Source: Bauldia sp965232525
GTDB lineage: Bacteria > Pseudomonadota > Alphaproteobacteria > Rhizobiales > Kaistiaceae
NCBI RefSeq assembly: GCF_965232525.1
Contig: NZ_OZ246980.1
Coordinates: 3,658,001-3,722,000, forward strand
DNA: 64,000 nt
Reading direction: 5' to 3'
In this document: one piece after another, positions 7,903 through 16,473 of the stretch
How the letters are laid out: the number at the start of each line of letters is the position of its first letter
Position numbering within the stretch: position 1 is the first letter of the stretch
Position numbers and translations under genes: made by a program
Notes under the pieces: generated by a model
Told to the model about the DNA's origin: nothing
Database searches by the model: none
Seen by the model: only the letters and a program-made list of their open reading frames with translations

Positions 7903-8501
7903 TTCTCGGTCTCCGCGGACACAAACCGCTCGGGTCGGATGAAGGGAAGTTCGCCGCCGAAAAGCACCGAATCGGAGGCATCGCTCATCGCCCGGTCAGT
8001 CGCGATCATATAAGCGGCCAGCGTGTTCGTTGCCAGTTCAGCGCCTTCGGCAGCGGGAACCGCCCGCTCCAACGACCCGGCCAGTGCCGCCGAATCGCCT
8101 GCGTCGAGCGCGCGATCGTAGGCCTCCGAGCGTCCGTAGAAGACCTCACCGACCTTGCGCATCCGCTTGCCGACCGAGAGGTCGCCCACACCGGCTTCAC
8201 GCATGGAACGGTCCATATCGAGGCAGAAGCGGTCGAACACCGCCTGCCCGGCTTCACGCGCTGCCTGGTCGCCAGCGCGCAGGCGGCGGAGCACGATGAC
8301 CAGATGCAGAACGACGGACTCGAATCGGCCATCCACCGTGTCCGCGACCCCGAGGTCCCGATAGAACACAGGATTGCGCGATTGCGCCACGATCGCGCCG
8401 TAAATCGCGGCTGAAATATCTTCGTTCCGACTCCGTCGGAATAGGCGGCCAAACACCTGTCGGCTCTCCGTGTAAGCGAATTCGAAACTGTTCGGGCACA
8501 T
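7899..8501 (-). CDS. Ubiquinol-cytochrome c chaperone (CBP3 family)
   Basis: About 200 residues matching the UQCC/CBP3 chaperone fold used in assembly of cytochrome b of the bc1 complex. The visible signature is NPVFYRDLGVADTVDGRFE, VLRRLRAG, DRFCLDMDRSMREAGVGDLS and GKRMRKVGEVFYGR. ATG 8501 is chosen because it gives the usual N-terminus; a longer frame from 8624 would run through the promoter and start of the divergent bamE. The 50-base gap to bamE must hold both promoters. It overlaps DUF177 by 4 bases. Confidence 0.9.
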   Translation of the reverse strand: MCPNSFEFAYTESRQVFGRLFRRSRNEDISAAIYGAIVAQSRNPVFYRDLGVADTVDGRFESVVLHLVIVLRRLRAGDQAAREAGQAVFDRFCLDMDRSMREAGVGDLSVGKRMRKVGEVFYGRSEAYDRALDAGDSAALAGSLERAVPAAEGAELATNTLAAYMIATDRAMSDASDSVLFGGELPFIRPERFVSAETEK

Positions 8502-8551
8502 ATCTGCCGAGTATTGCAAGCCGCAAGGTCGCGCGGTAGGGGAGACACAGA

Positions 8552-9037
8552 ATGCTGAGACGACTGCCCCATATTGCCATTTCGACGCGCCGCGTCGCGT
8601 TGATTGCAGCGCTGTGCGCGACAACCATCGCGGCCGGATGTGCCGGCGGCATCAGCAACACCAGCCAACACGGCTTTGTTGTTCCGGAGGTCGCGCTGGA
8701 GCAGGTACCGGTTGGTTCGAGCAAGGATCAGGTCCTGATCGCCCTTGGATCGCCGTCGACCACCGGCAACTTCGGCAGCGAAGCCTTCTACTACGTCAGC
8801 CAGACCCGCAAGCAGAGCGTGGCGTTCATGCCCGAGCGGGTTGTCGACCAGCGCGTCGTCGCGGTCTATTTCAACGAGGATGACGAAGTCACGCGGATCG
8901 CCAATTACGGCCTGAAGGACGGCAAGGTGTTCGACTTCGTCAGCCGGACCACGCCGACGGCGGGAACCGACGAGAGCTTCCTCCAGCAGGTCTTCAGCGG
9001 GATCCTTGGCCGCGGTGGGCCGCAGGGCGTCCGCTAA
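8552..9037 (+). CDS. bamE: Outer membrane protein assembly factor BamE (SmpA/OmlA lipoprotein)
   Basis: A 161-residue lipoprotein of the beta-barrel assembly machine in the outer membrane. A signal peptide of about 28 residues ends in the lipobox TIAAGC, making Cys29 the likely lipidated residue. The SmpA/OmlA domain follows (VPVGSSKDQVLIALGSPS, FYYVSQTRKQSVAF, VVAVYFNEDDEVTRIANYGL). It is divergent from the CBP3 gene and ends at a strong terminator. Confidence 0.95.
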   Translation: MLRRLPHIAISTRRVALIAALCATTIAAGCAGGISNTSQHGFVVPEVALEQVPVGSSKDQVLIALGSPSTTGNFGSEAFYYVSQTRKQSVAFMPERVVDQRVVAVYFNEDDEVTRIANYGLKDGKVFDFVSRTTPTAGTDESFLQQVFSGILGRGGPQGVR

Positions 9038-9064
9038 GCCATCATCGATCTGGTCATCGGAACG

Positions 9065-9092
9065 AAAAACCCGCCGTCACCGGCGGGTTTTT
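9065..9092. terminator. Bidirectional intrinsic terminator
   Basis: A 12-bp perfect stem (AAAAACCCGCCG at 9065-9076, CGGCGGGTTTTT at 9081-9092) around TCAC. It has an A-run and a T-run on either side and so works in both directions. It separates the convergent bamE and hppA genes. Confidence 0.93.
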
Positions 9093-9119
9093 GCGTAGTG
9101 GGATGACGGGTCCGGACGA

Positions 9120-11231
9120 TCAGTGCGCCAACACGGCGAGGAGCAGCAGCGCCACGATGTTGGTGATCTTGATCATCGGGTTCACGGCTGGGCCGGCGGT
9201 GTCCTTGTAAGGATCGCCGACGGTGTCGCCGGTGACCGCTGCCTTGTGGGCTTCGGAGCCCTTGCCGCCGTAGTTGCCGTCTTCGATGTACTTCTTGGCG
9301 TTGTCCCATGCGCCACCGCCAGCGGTCATCGAGATCGCGACGAACAGGCCGGTGACGATGACACCGAGGAGCATCGCGCCAAGCGCAGAGAACGCGGCCG
9401 ACGGACCGCCGATCCAGTTGATCACCACGAAGATGACAATCGGTGACAGCACCGGCAGGAGCGATGGAATGATCATCTCCTTGATCGCCGAGCGGGTCAG
9501 CAGGTCGACCGCGGCGGTATAGTCGGGCTTGTCGGTGCCCTGCATGATCCCTGGCTTCGCCTTGAACTGGCGCCGGACCTCCTCGACGATCGCGCCACCG
9601 GCACGACCAACCGCGGTCATGGCGATCCCGCCGAACAGGTATGGGAGCAGCCCGCCGAACAGGAGGCCGACCACGACGTAGGGGTTCGCCAGCGAGAAGT
9701 TGGCGACCACTCCTTCGAAATAGGGGAACGCCTCAGGGTCCGCGATGAAGTGCTGCAGGTCTTCAGTGTAAGCCGCGAACAACACAAGGGCACCGAGGCC
9801 GGCGGACCCGATGGCATAGCCCTTGGTCACCGCCTTGGTGGTGTTGCCCACCGCATCGAGCGCGTCGGTGGACTTGCGCACTTCCTCCGGCAGGCCGGCC
9901 ATTTCCGCGATGCCGCCCGCGTTGTCGGTAACCGGACCGAACGCGTCGAGCGCGACCACGACACCAGCAAGCGCCAGCATGGTCGTCACGGCTATCGCAA
10001 TGCCGAACAGGCCGGCGAGCAGATAGGTCACCAGGATACCGGCGATGATGACGATCGCCGGCAGCGCGGTCGACTCAAGCGAGATCGCCAAACCCTGGAT
10101 CACGTTCGTTCCGTGGCCCGTCTCAGATGCCTTGGCGATCGACTGTACCGGGCGGAAGTTGGTGCCGGTGTAATACTCGGTGATCCAGATGATCAGGCCG
10201 GTGACGATCAGGCCGGCAAGCCCGCAGAGATAGAGGTCGAGCGGCGTGAACGCCGTATCCCCGACCGTCATCACCATCGACATATCGCCGAACACCACCC
10301 AAGTGACCGGGTAGAGCACAATCAGTGACAGCACCGCCGTGGCGACGAAGCCCTTGTAGAGCGCTCCCATGATCGACCCGTTGGAGCCGAGGCGGACAAA
10401 GAACGTGCCGATGATCGAGGTGACCACGCAGGCGGCGCCGATCGCCAGGGGATACATCATCGCCGCGAGGCCGAACTCGGTACCGACGAAGAAGATCGAG
10501 GCCAGCACCATCGTGGCCACCACGGTCACCGCGTAGGTCTCGAACAGGTCCGCGGCCATGCCGGCGCAGTCACCGACATTGTCGCCGACATTGTCGGCAA
10601 TGGTGGCCGGGTTGCGCGGATCGTCCTCGGGAATCCCGGCCTCGACCTTGCCGACGAGGTCGCCACCGACGTCGGCGCCCTTGGTGAAGATACCGCCACC
10701 GAGACGGGCGAAGATGGAAATCAGCGACGCGCCAAAGCCGAGCGCCACCAGTGCATCGATGACCACGCGGTCGCCGGTGTTGTAGCCGAGGAACTGGATG
10801 AGGACGAGGTAGTAAACCGATACGCCGAGGAGCGCGAGGCCGGCGACCAGCAGCCCGGTGATTGCGCCTGACCGGAACGCGATGTTGAGGCCGGCGCTGA
10901 GGCTCTGGCTGGCAGCCTGGGCGGTGCGGACATTGGCGCGAACCGACACCATCATGCCGATGAAACCGGCGGCACCCGACAGGATCGCCCCGATCAGGAA
11001 CCCGATCGCGACCGGGATCGACAGGAGCCAGGCGACGACGATGAAAACCACCACGCCGACGACGGCGATGGTCGTGTATTGCCGCCGGAGATAAGCCGTC
11101 GCGCCTTCCTGGATCGCCCCCGCGATCTCCTGCATCCGCGCCGTTCCGGCGTCCGCAGCTAGAACTGATTGAATTGCCCAGATCGCGTACGCGACTGACA
11201 GTAGACCGCAAAGAATGATGATGTAGAGCAC
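9120..11231 (-). CDS. hppA: Proton-translocating membrane pyrophosphatase
   Basis: Hydrolyses pyrophosphate to pump protons across the inner membrane. It has 703 residues and about 16 membrane helices. Catalytic signatures are visible: GGGIFTKGADVGGDLVGKVE, then EDDPRNPATIADNVGDNVGD. The GNTTKAVTKGYAIGSAGL stretch carries lysine where potassium-dependent enzymes have alanine, so this should be the K+-independent class (known from family studies). It lacks a signal peptide beyond the first helix, as normal. It stands alone, with about 155 bases upstream for its promoter and the bidirectional terminator downstream. Confidence 0.96.
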   Translation of the reverse strand: MLYIIILCGLLSVAYAIWAIQSVLAADAGTARMQEIAGAIQEGATAYLRRQYTTIAVVGVVVFIVVAWLLSIPVAIGFLIGAILSGAAGFIGMMVSVRANVRTAQAASQSLSAGLNIAFRSGAITGLLVAGLALLGVSVYYLVLIQFLGYNTGDRVVIDALVALGFGASLISIFARLGGGIFTKGADVGGDLVGKVEAGIPEDDPRNPATIADNVGDNVGDCAGMAADLFETYAVTVVATMVLASIFFVGTEFGLAAMMYPLAIGAACVVTSIIGTFFVRLGSNGSIMGALYKGFVATAVLSLIVLYPVTWVVFGDMSMVMTVGDTAFTPLDLYLCGLAGLIVTGLIIWITEYYTGTNFRPVQSIAKASETGHGTNVIQGLAISLESTALPAIVIIAGILVTYLLAGLFGIAIAVTTMLALAGVVVALDAFGPVTDNAGGIAEMAGLPEEVRKSTDALDAVGNTTKAVTKGYAIGSAGLGALVLFAAYTEDLQHFIADPEAFPYFEGVVANFSLANPYVVVGLLFGGLLPYLFGGIAMTAVGRAGGAIVEEVRRQFKAKPGIMQGTDKPDYTAAVDLLTRSAIKEMIIPSLLPVLSPIVIFVVINWIGGPSAAFSALGAMLLGVIVTGLFVAISMTAGGGAWDNAKKYIEDGNYGGKGSEAHKAAVTGDTVGDPYKDTAGPAVNPMIKITNIVALLLLAVLAH

Positions 11232-11387
11232 TGGGATTCCTCTTAATCCTCGGTCGATTGGACCCGGAAGACTGGCCAGCGAAGGCTTGGAAACAGGGGG
11301 AAAATTCGGTCGCCGCCGCGACTGAAGACTGAGCCGGCGTGGGTATGACCTGTCACACAGCGGCCGTCAAGGTTCGCACGCCGCGAG

Positions 11388-12614
11388 TCAGGCCGCTGCC
11401 CGCCGTTTGGCAATGACCGCGACAATCAGTCCGATGCAGCAGAGCGCCACCACCGGGAAGACGACCATGTTGATCCACTCCCAGCCGAAATTGGTGAACA
11501 GCGAGCCCGACGCGAATGACGCGACGGCGACCATGCCGAAGATCAGGAAGTCGTTGAAGCCCTGGACCTTGCCGCGCTCCTCCGGCCGGTAGGTCTGGGT
11601 GAGCATCGCGGTCGCGCCGATGAAGCCGAAGTTCCAGCCGACGCCAAGGAGAACCAGAGCGATCCAGAAATGGGCGAGATCGATTCCCGAAAGCGCGACG
11701 AGACTGCACCCGGCGAGCAGCGCCATACCGATCGTGATGATCACCTCGACACCGAAGCGTGCGATCAGAGCCCCGGTGATGAAGCTCGGCCCGAACATCG
11801 CCAGCACATGCCACTGAATCCCAAGGGCGGCGTTGTCCTCGCCGAGGCCGCAGGCGACCATCGCCAACGGCGCGGCGGTCATCACCAGCGCCATCAGCGC
11901 GAACGAGCCCATGCCGCACAGGACGGCAACGATGAAGCGTGGCTGACGGGCGATCTCGGAGAGCGGCCGCCCCCCGGACTCGGTCGTTTGTTTCGGCGCC
12001 TCGCGGGCGCCGCCGCGTAGCAACGCCAGAACCGAAAAACCGATCAGGCACAATACGGTTATCGCAAAGAATGAACCTGCGAAGGGAATAGGCGCCAGCA
12101 GGTCGCGAGTGAAGATCACCGTCTGGGGGCCGATCACCGCCGAAGCGATTCCCCCCATCATGACCAGCGAGATCGCCTTGGCCCGAAAACGGTCGTCGCC
12201 GCTGTCTGCGGCGGCGAAACGATATTGCTGTGCGAAAGCGGTGGCGAACCCGACCAGGAACAACCCGGCGACCAGCACTGCGAAACGATCGCCGAGAACC
12301 GCAAAACCGGCGACGATGCCACCGAGGGCACCGAATACCGTCCCGCTCATGAAGCCGTAGCGCCGGCCGATCTGGCGCATCAGCAGTGCGGCGGGAATCG
12401 TGCCGAGAGCGACGCCGAGGTTGAAGCCGCTGACCGGCAAGGTCGCAAGTGACTTATCCGGCCCGAGCAAATAGATGCCGGCTAGACCACCGAGCGTGAT
12501 GCAGATTGCCGGCGGCGAGCCGTTGATCGCCGCGGCGGCGGTCAGAACGCCGGCGTTGTGGCGCGCGTAGGGATCGTCCCCAACCGCGGCGGTATCGAAT
12601 GTCCGGTCTGTCAC
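11388..12614 (-). CDS. Major facilitator superfamily transporter
   Basis: A 408-residue inner membrane protein with about 12 hydrophobic helices and a charged central loop near residue 215-225 (GGAREAPKQTTES). GRRYGFMSGTVFGALGG in the loop between helices 2 and 3 resembles the MFS signature. It lies 46 bases after thiL in the same direction, so it may be the last gene of the riboflavin/thiamine operon, but no substrate can be named from sequence. Efflux of a small molecule is the common role for this size of MFS protein. Confidence 0.85.
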   Translation of the reverse strand: MTDRTFDTAAVGDDPYARHNAGVLTAAAAINGSPPAICITLGGLAGIYLLGPDKSLATLPVSGFNLGVALGTIPAALLMRQIGRRYGFMSGTVFGALGGIVAGFAVLGDRFAVLVAGLFLVGFATAFAQQYRFAAADSGDDRFRAKAISLVMMGGIASAVIGPQTVIFTRDLLAPIPFAGSFFAITVLCLIGFSVLALLRGGAREAPKQTTESGGRPLSEIARQPRFIVAVLCGMGSFALMALVMTAAPLAMVACGLGEDNAALGIQWHVLAMFGPSFITGALIARFGVEVIITIGMALLAGCSLVALSGIDLAHFWIALVLLGVGWNFGFIGATAMLTQTYRPEERGKVQGFNDFLIFGMVAVASFASGSLFTNFGWEWINMVVFPVVALCCIGLIVAVIAKRRAAA

Positions 12615-12660
12615 GATGTGTCTCCGGGGCGGACTATACTGCGCCGGCCCGTTGGCGTCG

Positions 12661-13647
12661 TTAGAAATGTGTGTGGCTCAGCCGGTCGAGCGGCAAAGGA
12701 GCGCCGGCTTCGCCAAGCACCACCGGGGGGCCCTCGCCCGCGACAATACGTCCTACTCGCGTGACCGCGACACCGGCGTGCCCTGCTTCCTCAGCGAATC
12801 GGTCCGCGTCCGGCTCGGGCACCGCAGCGAGAACCTCGTAGTCGTCGCCGCCCGTCAAAACCGTGGCCAGCGCCGTTGCGTCCTGTTCGACGAGGCGCTG
12901 GGCTCCGGCCGACAGCGGCAACGCGGTGGCATCGATTTCGCCGCCTACCCCGGAGGCGCGGCACAAGTGGGCGAAGTCGCCGACCAGGCCGTCGGAAACG
13001 TCGAGCGCGGCGGTCGCCAACTGACTAACGACAGGCGCCAGCTCCATCCGGGGTTGCGGGTAAAGGTAGCGGTCAAGGAGATGATCCGCCGCCTTCCCGG
13101 CCGGGAGTGCATCAATCGTGCCGAGGCGGATGCGCAGGCCAAGCGCGGCATCACCAATGGTTCCCGAAACAAAAACGATATCCCCGGGCGCCGCGCCCGA
13201 TCGTCGGACGATGCGCCCGGCCGGAACCGTACCGAAGGCGGTGATCGACACCGTCACACCATTGGCGATGCGGTTGGTGTCGCCGCCGAGCAGGGTGATC
13301 CCGAAGCTTTCCTGATCCTTCGCCAATCCGGCAGCGAAGTCCCGAACCCAGGATTCGGTCCAGTCCGGCCCGAGGGCAAGCGACAGGAGATAGCCGACCG
13401 GTTTGGCGCCCTTCGCGGCGAGATCGGACAAGTTCACCCGCAGAGCCTTGGCGGCGATCGCGTCGGCGGGGTCGTCGACGAAGAAATGAACGCCGGCGGT
13501 GATCAGATCGGTCTGAAAGACGAGGTCGGTTCCATGCTCCGGCGCATAGACGGCCACGTCATCGGTGAGGCCGAACGCACCGGGATCCTGCGCCAGCGGA
13601 CGGAAATAGCGCTCGATTAGCGTGAACTCGCCGGGTCGGTCCGTCAT
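12661..13647 (-). CDS. thiL: Thiamine-monophosphate kinase
   Basis: Phosphorylates thiamine monophosphate to the active diphosphate cofactor. The 328 residues have an AIR-synthase-like fold. Visible motifs are GEFTLIERYFRPLA, the metal-binding LTDDVAVY and TDLITAGVHF segments, KALRVNLSDLAAKGAKP, LLGGDT and LDVSDGLVGD. The start ATG shares one base with the nusB stop (TGATG), the usual coupled nusB-thiL pair in alphaproteobacteria. Confidence 0.96.
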   Translation of the reverse strand: MTDRPGEFTLIERYFRPLAQDPGAFGLTDDVAVYAPEHGTDLVFQTDLITAGVHFFVDDPADAIAAKALRVNLSDLAAKGAKPVGYLLSLALGPDWTESWVRDFAAGLAKDQESFGITLLGGDTNRIANGVTVSITAFGTVPAGRIVRRSGAAPGDIVFVSGTIGDAALGLRIRLGTIDALPAGKAADHLLDRYLYPQPRMELAPVVSQLATAALDVSDGLVGDFAHLCRASGVGGEIDATALPLSAGAQRLVEQDATALATVLTGGDDYEVLAAVPEPDADRFAEEAGHAGVAVTRVGRIVAGEGPPVVLGEAGAPLPLDRLSHTHF

Positions 13648-14141
13648 CAGGTCGGCTCGGAGGCAAGGAACTCCGCCGACCGGCGATCACGGGCGAGGGT
13701 GTCGAGCACGGCATTGACCATTCCCGCCGCGTCGGCATCGAAGAATGCGCGGGCGACATCGACATACTCGGTGATGATCACCCGGGCCGGGATATCGGGG
13801 CGACTGGCAAGCTCATACGCGCCGGAGCGCAGGACCGCGCGCAGCGTCGCGTCGATGCGCGTCAGCGGCCAGCCCGGCGTCAGCGCCTTGTGGATCTGCG
13901 GGTCGAGGTCGCGCTGGTCGCGGACCACGCCGGAAACAATGTCGCGGAAGAAAACCGGATCGGCCTGGCGGTACTGGTCACCGTCGACCTCACGACCGAG
14001 GCGGTGCGCTTCGAACTCGGCGATCACCATCGGCAGTGTCGCCTCGGCGATGTCCATCTGGTACAGCGCCTGAACGGCGGCGAGCCGGGCCGCCCCGCGC
14101 CGATTGGCGGGCTTCGCGGCCGCCTTCCGGTCATCGTTCAT
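13647..14141 (-). CDS. nusB: Transcription antitermination factor NusB
   Basis: An RNA-binding helical protein of about 164 residues that joins NusE (S10) on boxA RNA in rRNA antitermination. RRGAARLAAVQALYQMDIAE is the characteristic first helix, and IITEYVDVARAFFDADAAGMVNAVLD is the conserved C-terminal part. ATG 14141 gives the normal N-terminus; a longer frame begins at TTG 14189 without better support. It is coupled to thiL. In most relatives ribH precedes it; here ribE does, 69 bases upstream. Confidence 0.94.
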   Translation of the reverse strand: MNDDRKAAAKPANRRGAARLAAVQALYQMDIAEATLPMVIAEFEAHRLGREVDGDQYRQADPVFFRDIVSGVVRDQRDLDPQIHKALTPGWPLTRIDATLRAVLRSGAYELASRPDIPARVIITEYVDVARAFFDADAAGMVNAVLDTLARDRRSAEFLASEPT

Positions 14142-14210
14142 CGGCCGCGGCCAAAGGAGTGAAAAGGGCGTGTCGGCATGATCGTTCAACGTCCCGCTGG
14201 ACGCCGCGAT

Positions 14211-14816
14211 TTAGGCGGTTTCCGTGAGCCGCGCAACATACCGCGCAACAAGATCGACTTCGAGGTTCACCGCGTCGCCCTGCTTGCGCTCGTTCCAGGT
14301 CGTCGACTGGAGAACCTGCGGGATCAATAGACAGTCGAAGCGATGGCTCTCCACCGCGTTGACCGTTAACGATATCCCATCGAGCGCAATCGACCCTTGC
14401 GGCGCGATCATGTGCGAGACCGATTCCGGCGCCTCGAACCGGAACCGGGTCGTCTCGCCAAGGTCCTCTCGTTCCGTCACGTTCGCCACCGCATCGACGT
14501 GGCCGGTCACCATGTGGCCGGGTAGTTCGTCGCCGAGCCGCATTGGGCGCTCCAGATTGAGGCGGCGGCCCACGTCCCAGTCCGATGCCGTGGTCGCCGC
14601 GAGTGTTTCAGGCGCCGCATCGACTTCAAAGACGGTCTCGCTGCCTTCCGCGCCATCGCGGCCAACCACGGTGAGTCCGATCCCGTTGCAAGCGATGGCG
14701 CCGCCGATCGACAGATCGTCCGGCTTCCACCGACACGCGATTGCGATGCGTTGGATGTCGTTTCGCTGCGCGTTGGCAACGACCGATCCCACTTCCGAAA
14801 CGATCCCCGTGAACAT
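14211..14816 (-). CDS. ribE: Riboflavin synthase (alpha subunit)
   Basis: Makes riboflavin by dismutating two 6,7-dimethyl-8-ribityllumazine molecules. The 201 residues form two lumazine-binding barrels: the first begins MFTGIVSEVGSV and contains CNGIGLTV, the second contains GHMVTGHVDAVA and LDGISLTVNAV. Both MFTGI and GHxVTGHVD are family signatures. It follows ribD by 8 bases. The substrate-forming enzymes RibBA and RibH are not next to it and must be encoded elsewhere. Confidence 0.96.
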   Translation of the reverse strand: MFTGIVSEVGSVVANAQRNDIQRIAIACRWKPDDLSIGGAIACNGIGLTVVGRDGAEGSETVFEVDAAPETLAATTASDWDVGRRLNLERPMRLGDELPGHMVTGHVDAVANVTEREDLGETTRFRFEAPESVSHMIAPQGSIALDGISLTVNAVESHRFDCLLIPQVLQSTTWNERKQGDAVNLEVDLVARYVARLTETA

Positions 14817-14824
14817 CTTTCCCG

Positions 14825-15961
14825 TCAGTCTCTCCAGTATCGCCGCATCAGGTCGTCCCCAACGATTGCGGCGTCGATTTGACGGTAACGCGGGCTCCGT
14901 TCGATCGCCGAAAGGGCGTACCCTTCGAGCGCCCGAACACCGTCCGGACCCACGACCACCGGCGCTCGGAACAAGACGATCTCGTCGAGCAGGTCCTCGC
15001 TGAGGAGGGACGCTGCTACGCGGGCGCCGCCTTCGACGAGGACTCGGGTCATGCCGGCTTCGCCGAGGGCCGCCAGTGCTTCGTGGAGGTTGAGACCGTT
15101 CGGACCGTCCGAGGTTTCGACAACCTGAACTCCGGACTCGATGAGCGCGGCCTTGGCGTTAGCGGGCGCCGCCGGCCCGACCACGGCCATGACCGGCACC
15201 TTGTCGGCGGTGGTCACCAGCCGGGAATCGAGCGGCAAACGTCCCGAAGGATCGAGCACAACCCGAAGCGGCGATAGCCCGGCCAGGCCCGGCAAACGCA
15301 CCGTCAGGCGGGGATCGTCGATCAACACCGTACCGATGCCGATAACCACCGCATCGGACGTGCTTCGCATCGCCTGCACCGCGGTGAGTGCCGGCTTGCT
15401 GGTGATCATCATCCGCTCGCCCTCGCGGCGACCGATCATGCCGTCGGCCGAGACGGCGAGTTTGAGCGTGACGTGCGGCCGCCCCTTCTGGACTAACGAG
15501 AAATGGCCGGCATGGTCCCGTGCCGCCTCCTTGGCGAGGACACCATCGGTGACGACGATACCGGCCGCCTCGAGCGCCGCCCTGCCCTTCCCCGACACCC
15601 GGGGGTCCGGGTCGTCGATGGCCATCACCACCCGCTCCGGACCGGCAGCGATCAGGGCATCCGTACAGGGCGGGGTCTTGCCGTCGTGGGCGCATGGCTC
15701 CAGCGTCGTATAGATCGTTGCGCCGCGGGCGGCATCACCGGCTTGTTCCAGTGCCATCGTTTCGGCATGCGGGCGCCCGCCGGGTGCGGTCCAGCCGCGG
15801 CCGACGACGATCGGTCCGTCCGAGTCGTGGCGCACGACCAACGCGCCAACCGCCGGATTTGGATGCGTCTGACCGAGGTTCCGTCGACCGAGCCGCAATC
15901 CCGCGGCCATCAGCCGCCGGTCAAGCTCCGGTGAAACGTCGTTATGCCCCGTGTCGTGCAT
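14825..15961 (-). CDS. ribD: Bifunctional riboflavin deaminase/reductase RibD
   Basis: Carries out the second and third steps of riboflavin synthesis from GTP. Residues 1-150 are the cytidine-deaminase-like domain with the zinc ligands in PHAETMAL and TLEPCAHDGKTPPC. The rest is the NADPH-dependent reductase (VTLKLAVSADGMIG, IGIGTVLIDDPRLTVR, LVEGGARVAASLL). At 378 residues it is full length. It lies between nrdR and ribE with gaps of 8 bases each side. Confidence 0.96.
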   Translation of the reverse strand: MHDTGHNDVSPELDRRLMAAGLRLGRRNLGQTHPNPAVGALVVRHDSDGPIVVGRGWTAPGGRPHAETMALEQAGDAARGATIYTTLEPCAHDGKTPPCTDALIAAGPERVVMAIDDPDPRVSGKGRAALEAAGIVVTDGVLAKEAARDHAGHFSLVQKGRPHVTLKLAVSADGMIGRREGERMMITSKPALTAVQAMRSTSDAVVIGIGTVLIDDPRLTVRLPGLAGLSPLRVVLDPSGRLPLDSRLVTTADKVPVMAVVGPAAPANAKAALIESGVQVVETSDGPNGLNLHEALAALGEAGMTRVLVEGGARVAASLLSEDLLDEIVLFRAPVVVGPDGVRALEGYALSAIERSPRYRQIDAAIVGDDLMRRYWRD

Positions 15962-15969
15962 CGGTCCAG

Positions 15970-16446
15970 CTAGTCGTCGCCGTTGCCGACGACGGCCTCT
16001 TCCGACAATTCGCCCACGAACACCTCGAAATCGCGGGCTTCACGAAAATTCTTGTAGACCGAAGCAAAGCGGACGAAGGCGACCGTATCGAGGCCGCGCA
16101 ACCCTTCCATGACCATGTGCCCGATCTTCTCCGACGGAATGTCCGATTCGCCTGAGCTTTCGAGCTGCCGGACGATGCCGTTGACCATCCGCTCAACCCG
16201 GTCCGGATCGACCTGGCGCTTGCGCAGCGCGACTTGCACCGAGCGCGCCAGCTTATCGCGATCGAACGGAACCCGTCGGTTGTTCTTCTTCACCACCATC
16301 AATTCGCGCAACTGAACCCGCTCGAAAGTGGTGAAGCGCCCACCACAGTCGGTGCACACCCGGCGACGCCGGATGGCGGTGTTGTCCTCGGAAGGGCGTG
16401 AATCCTTGACCTGCGTGTCGAGATTTCCACAAAACGGGCAGCGCAT
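15970..16446 (-). CDS. nrdR: Transcriptional repressor NrdR
   Basis: Represses ribonucleotide reductase genes through NrdR boxes, sensing ATP/dATP. The N-terminus is a zinc ribbon (MRCPFCGNLDTQVKDSRP, then CTDCGGRFTTFER); residues 49-139 form the ATP-cone. At 158 residues it has the usual length, with a short acidic tail. It is located between glyA and ribD as in many alphaproteobacteria. A strong candidate target, a NrdR box before nrdJ, is at 62005-62020. Confidence 0.97.
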   Translation of the reverse strand: MRCPFCGNLDTQVKDSRPSEDNTAIRRRRVCTDCGGRFTTFERVQLRELMVVKKNNRRVPFDRDKLARSVQVALRKRQVDPDRVERMVNGIVRQLESSGESDIPSEKIGHMVMEGLRGLDTVAFVRFASVYKNFREARDFEVFVGELSEEAVVGNGDD

Positions 16447-16473
16447 AAGGTGAGCCGTCCTCGGTCGCGGCGG

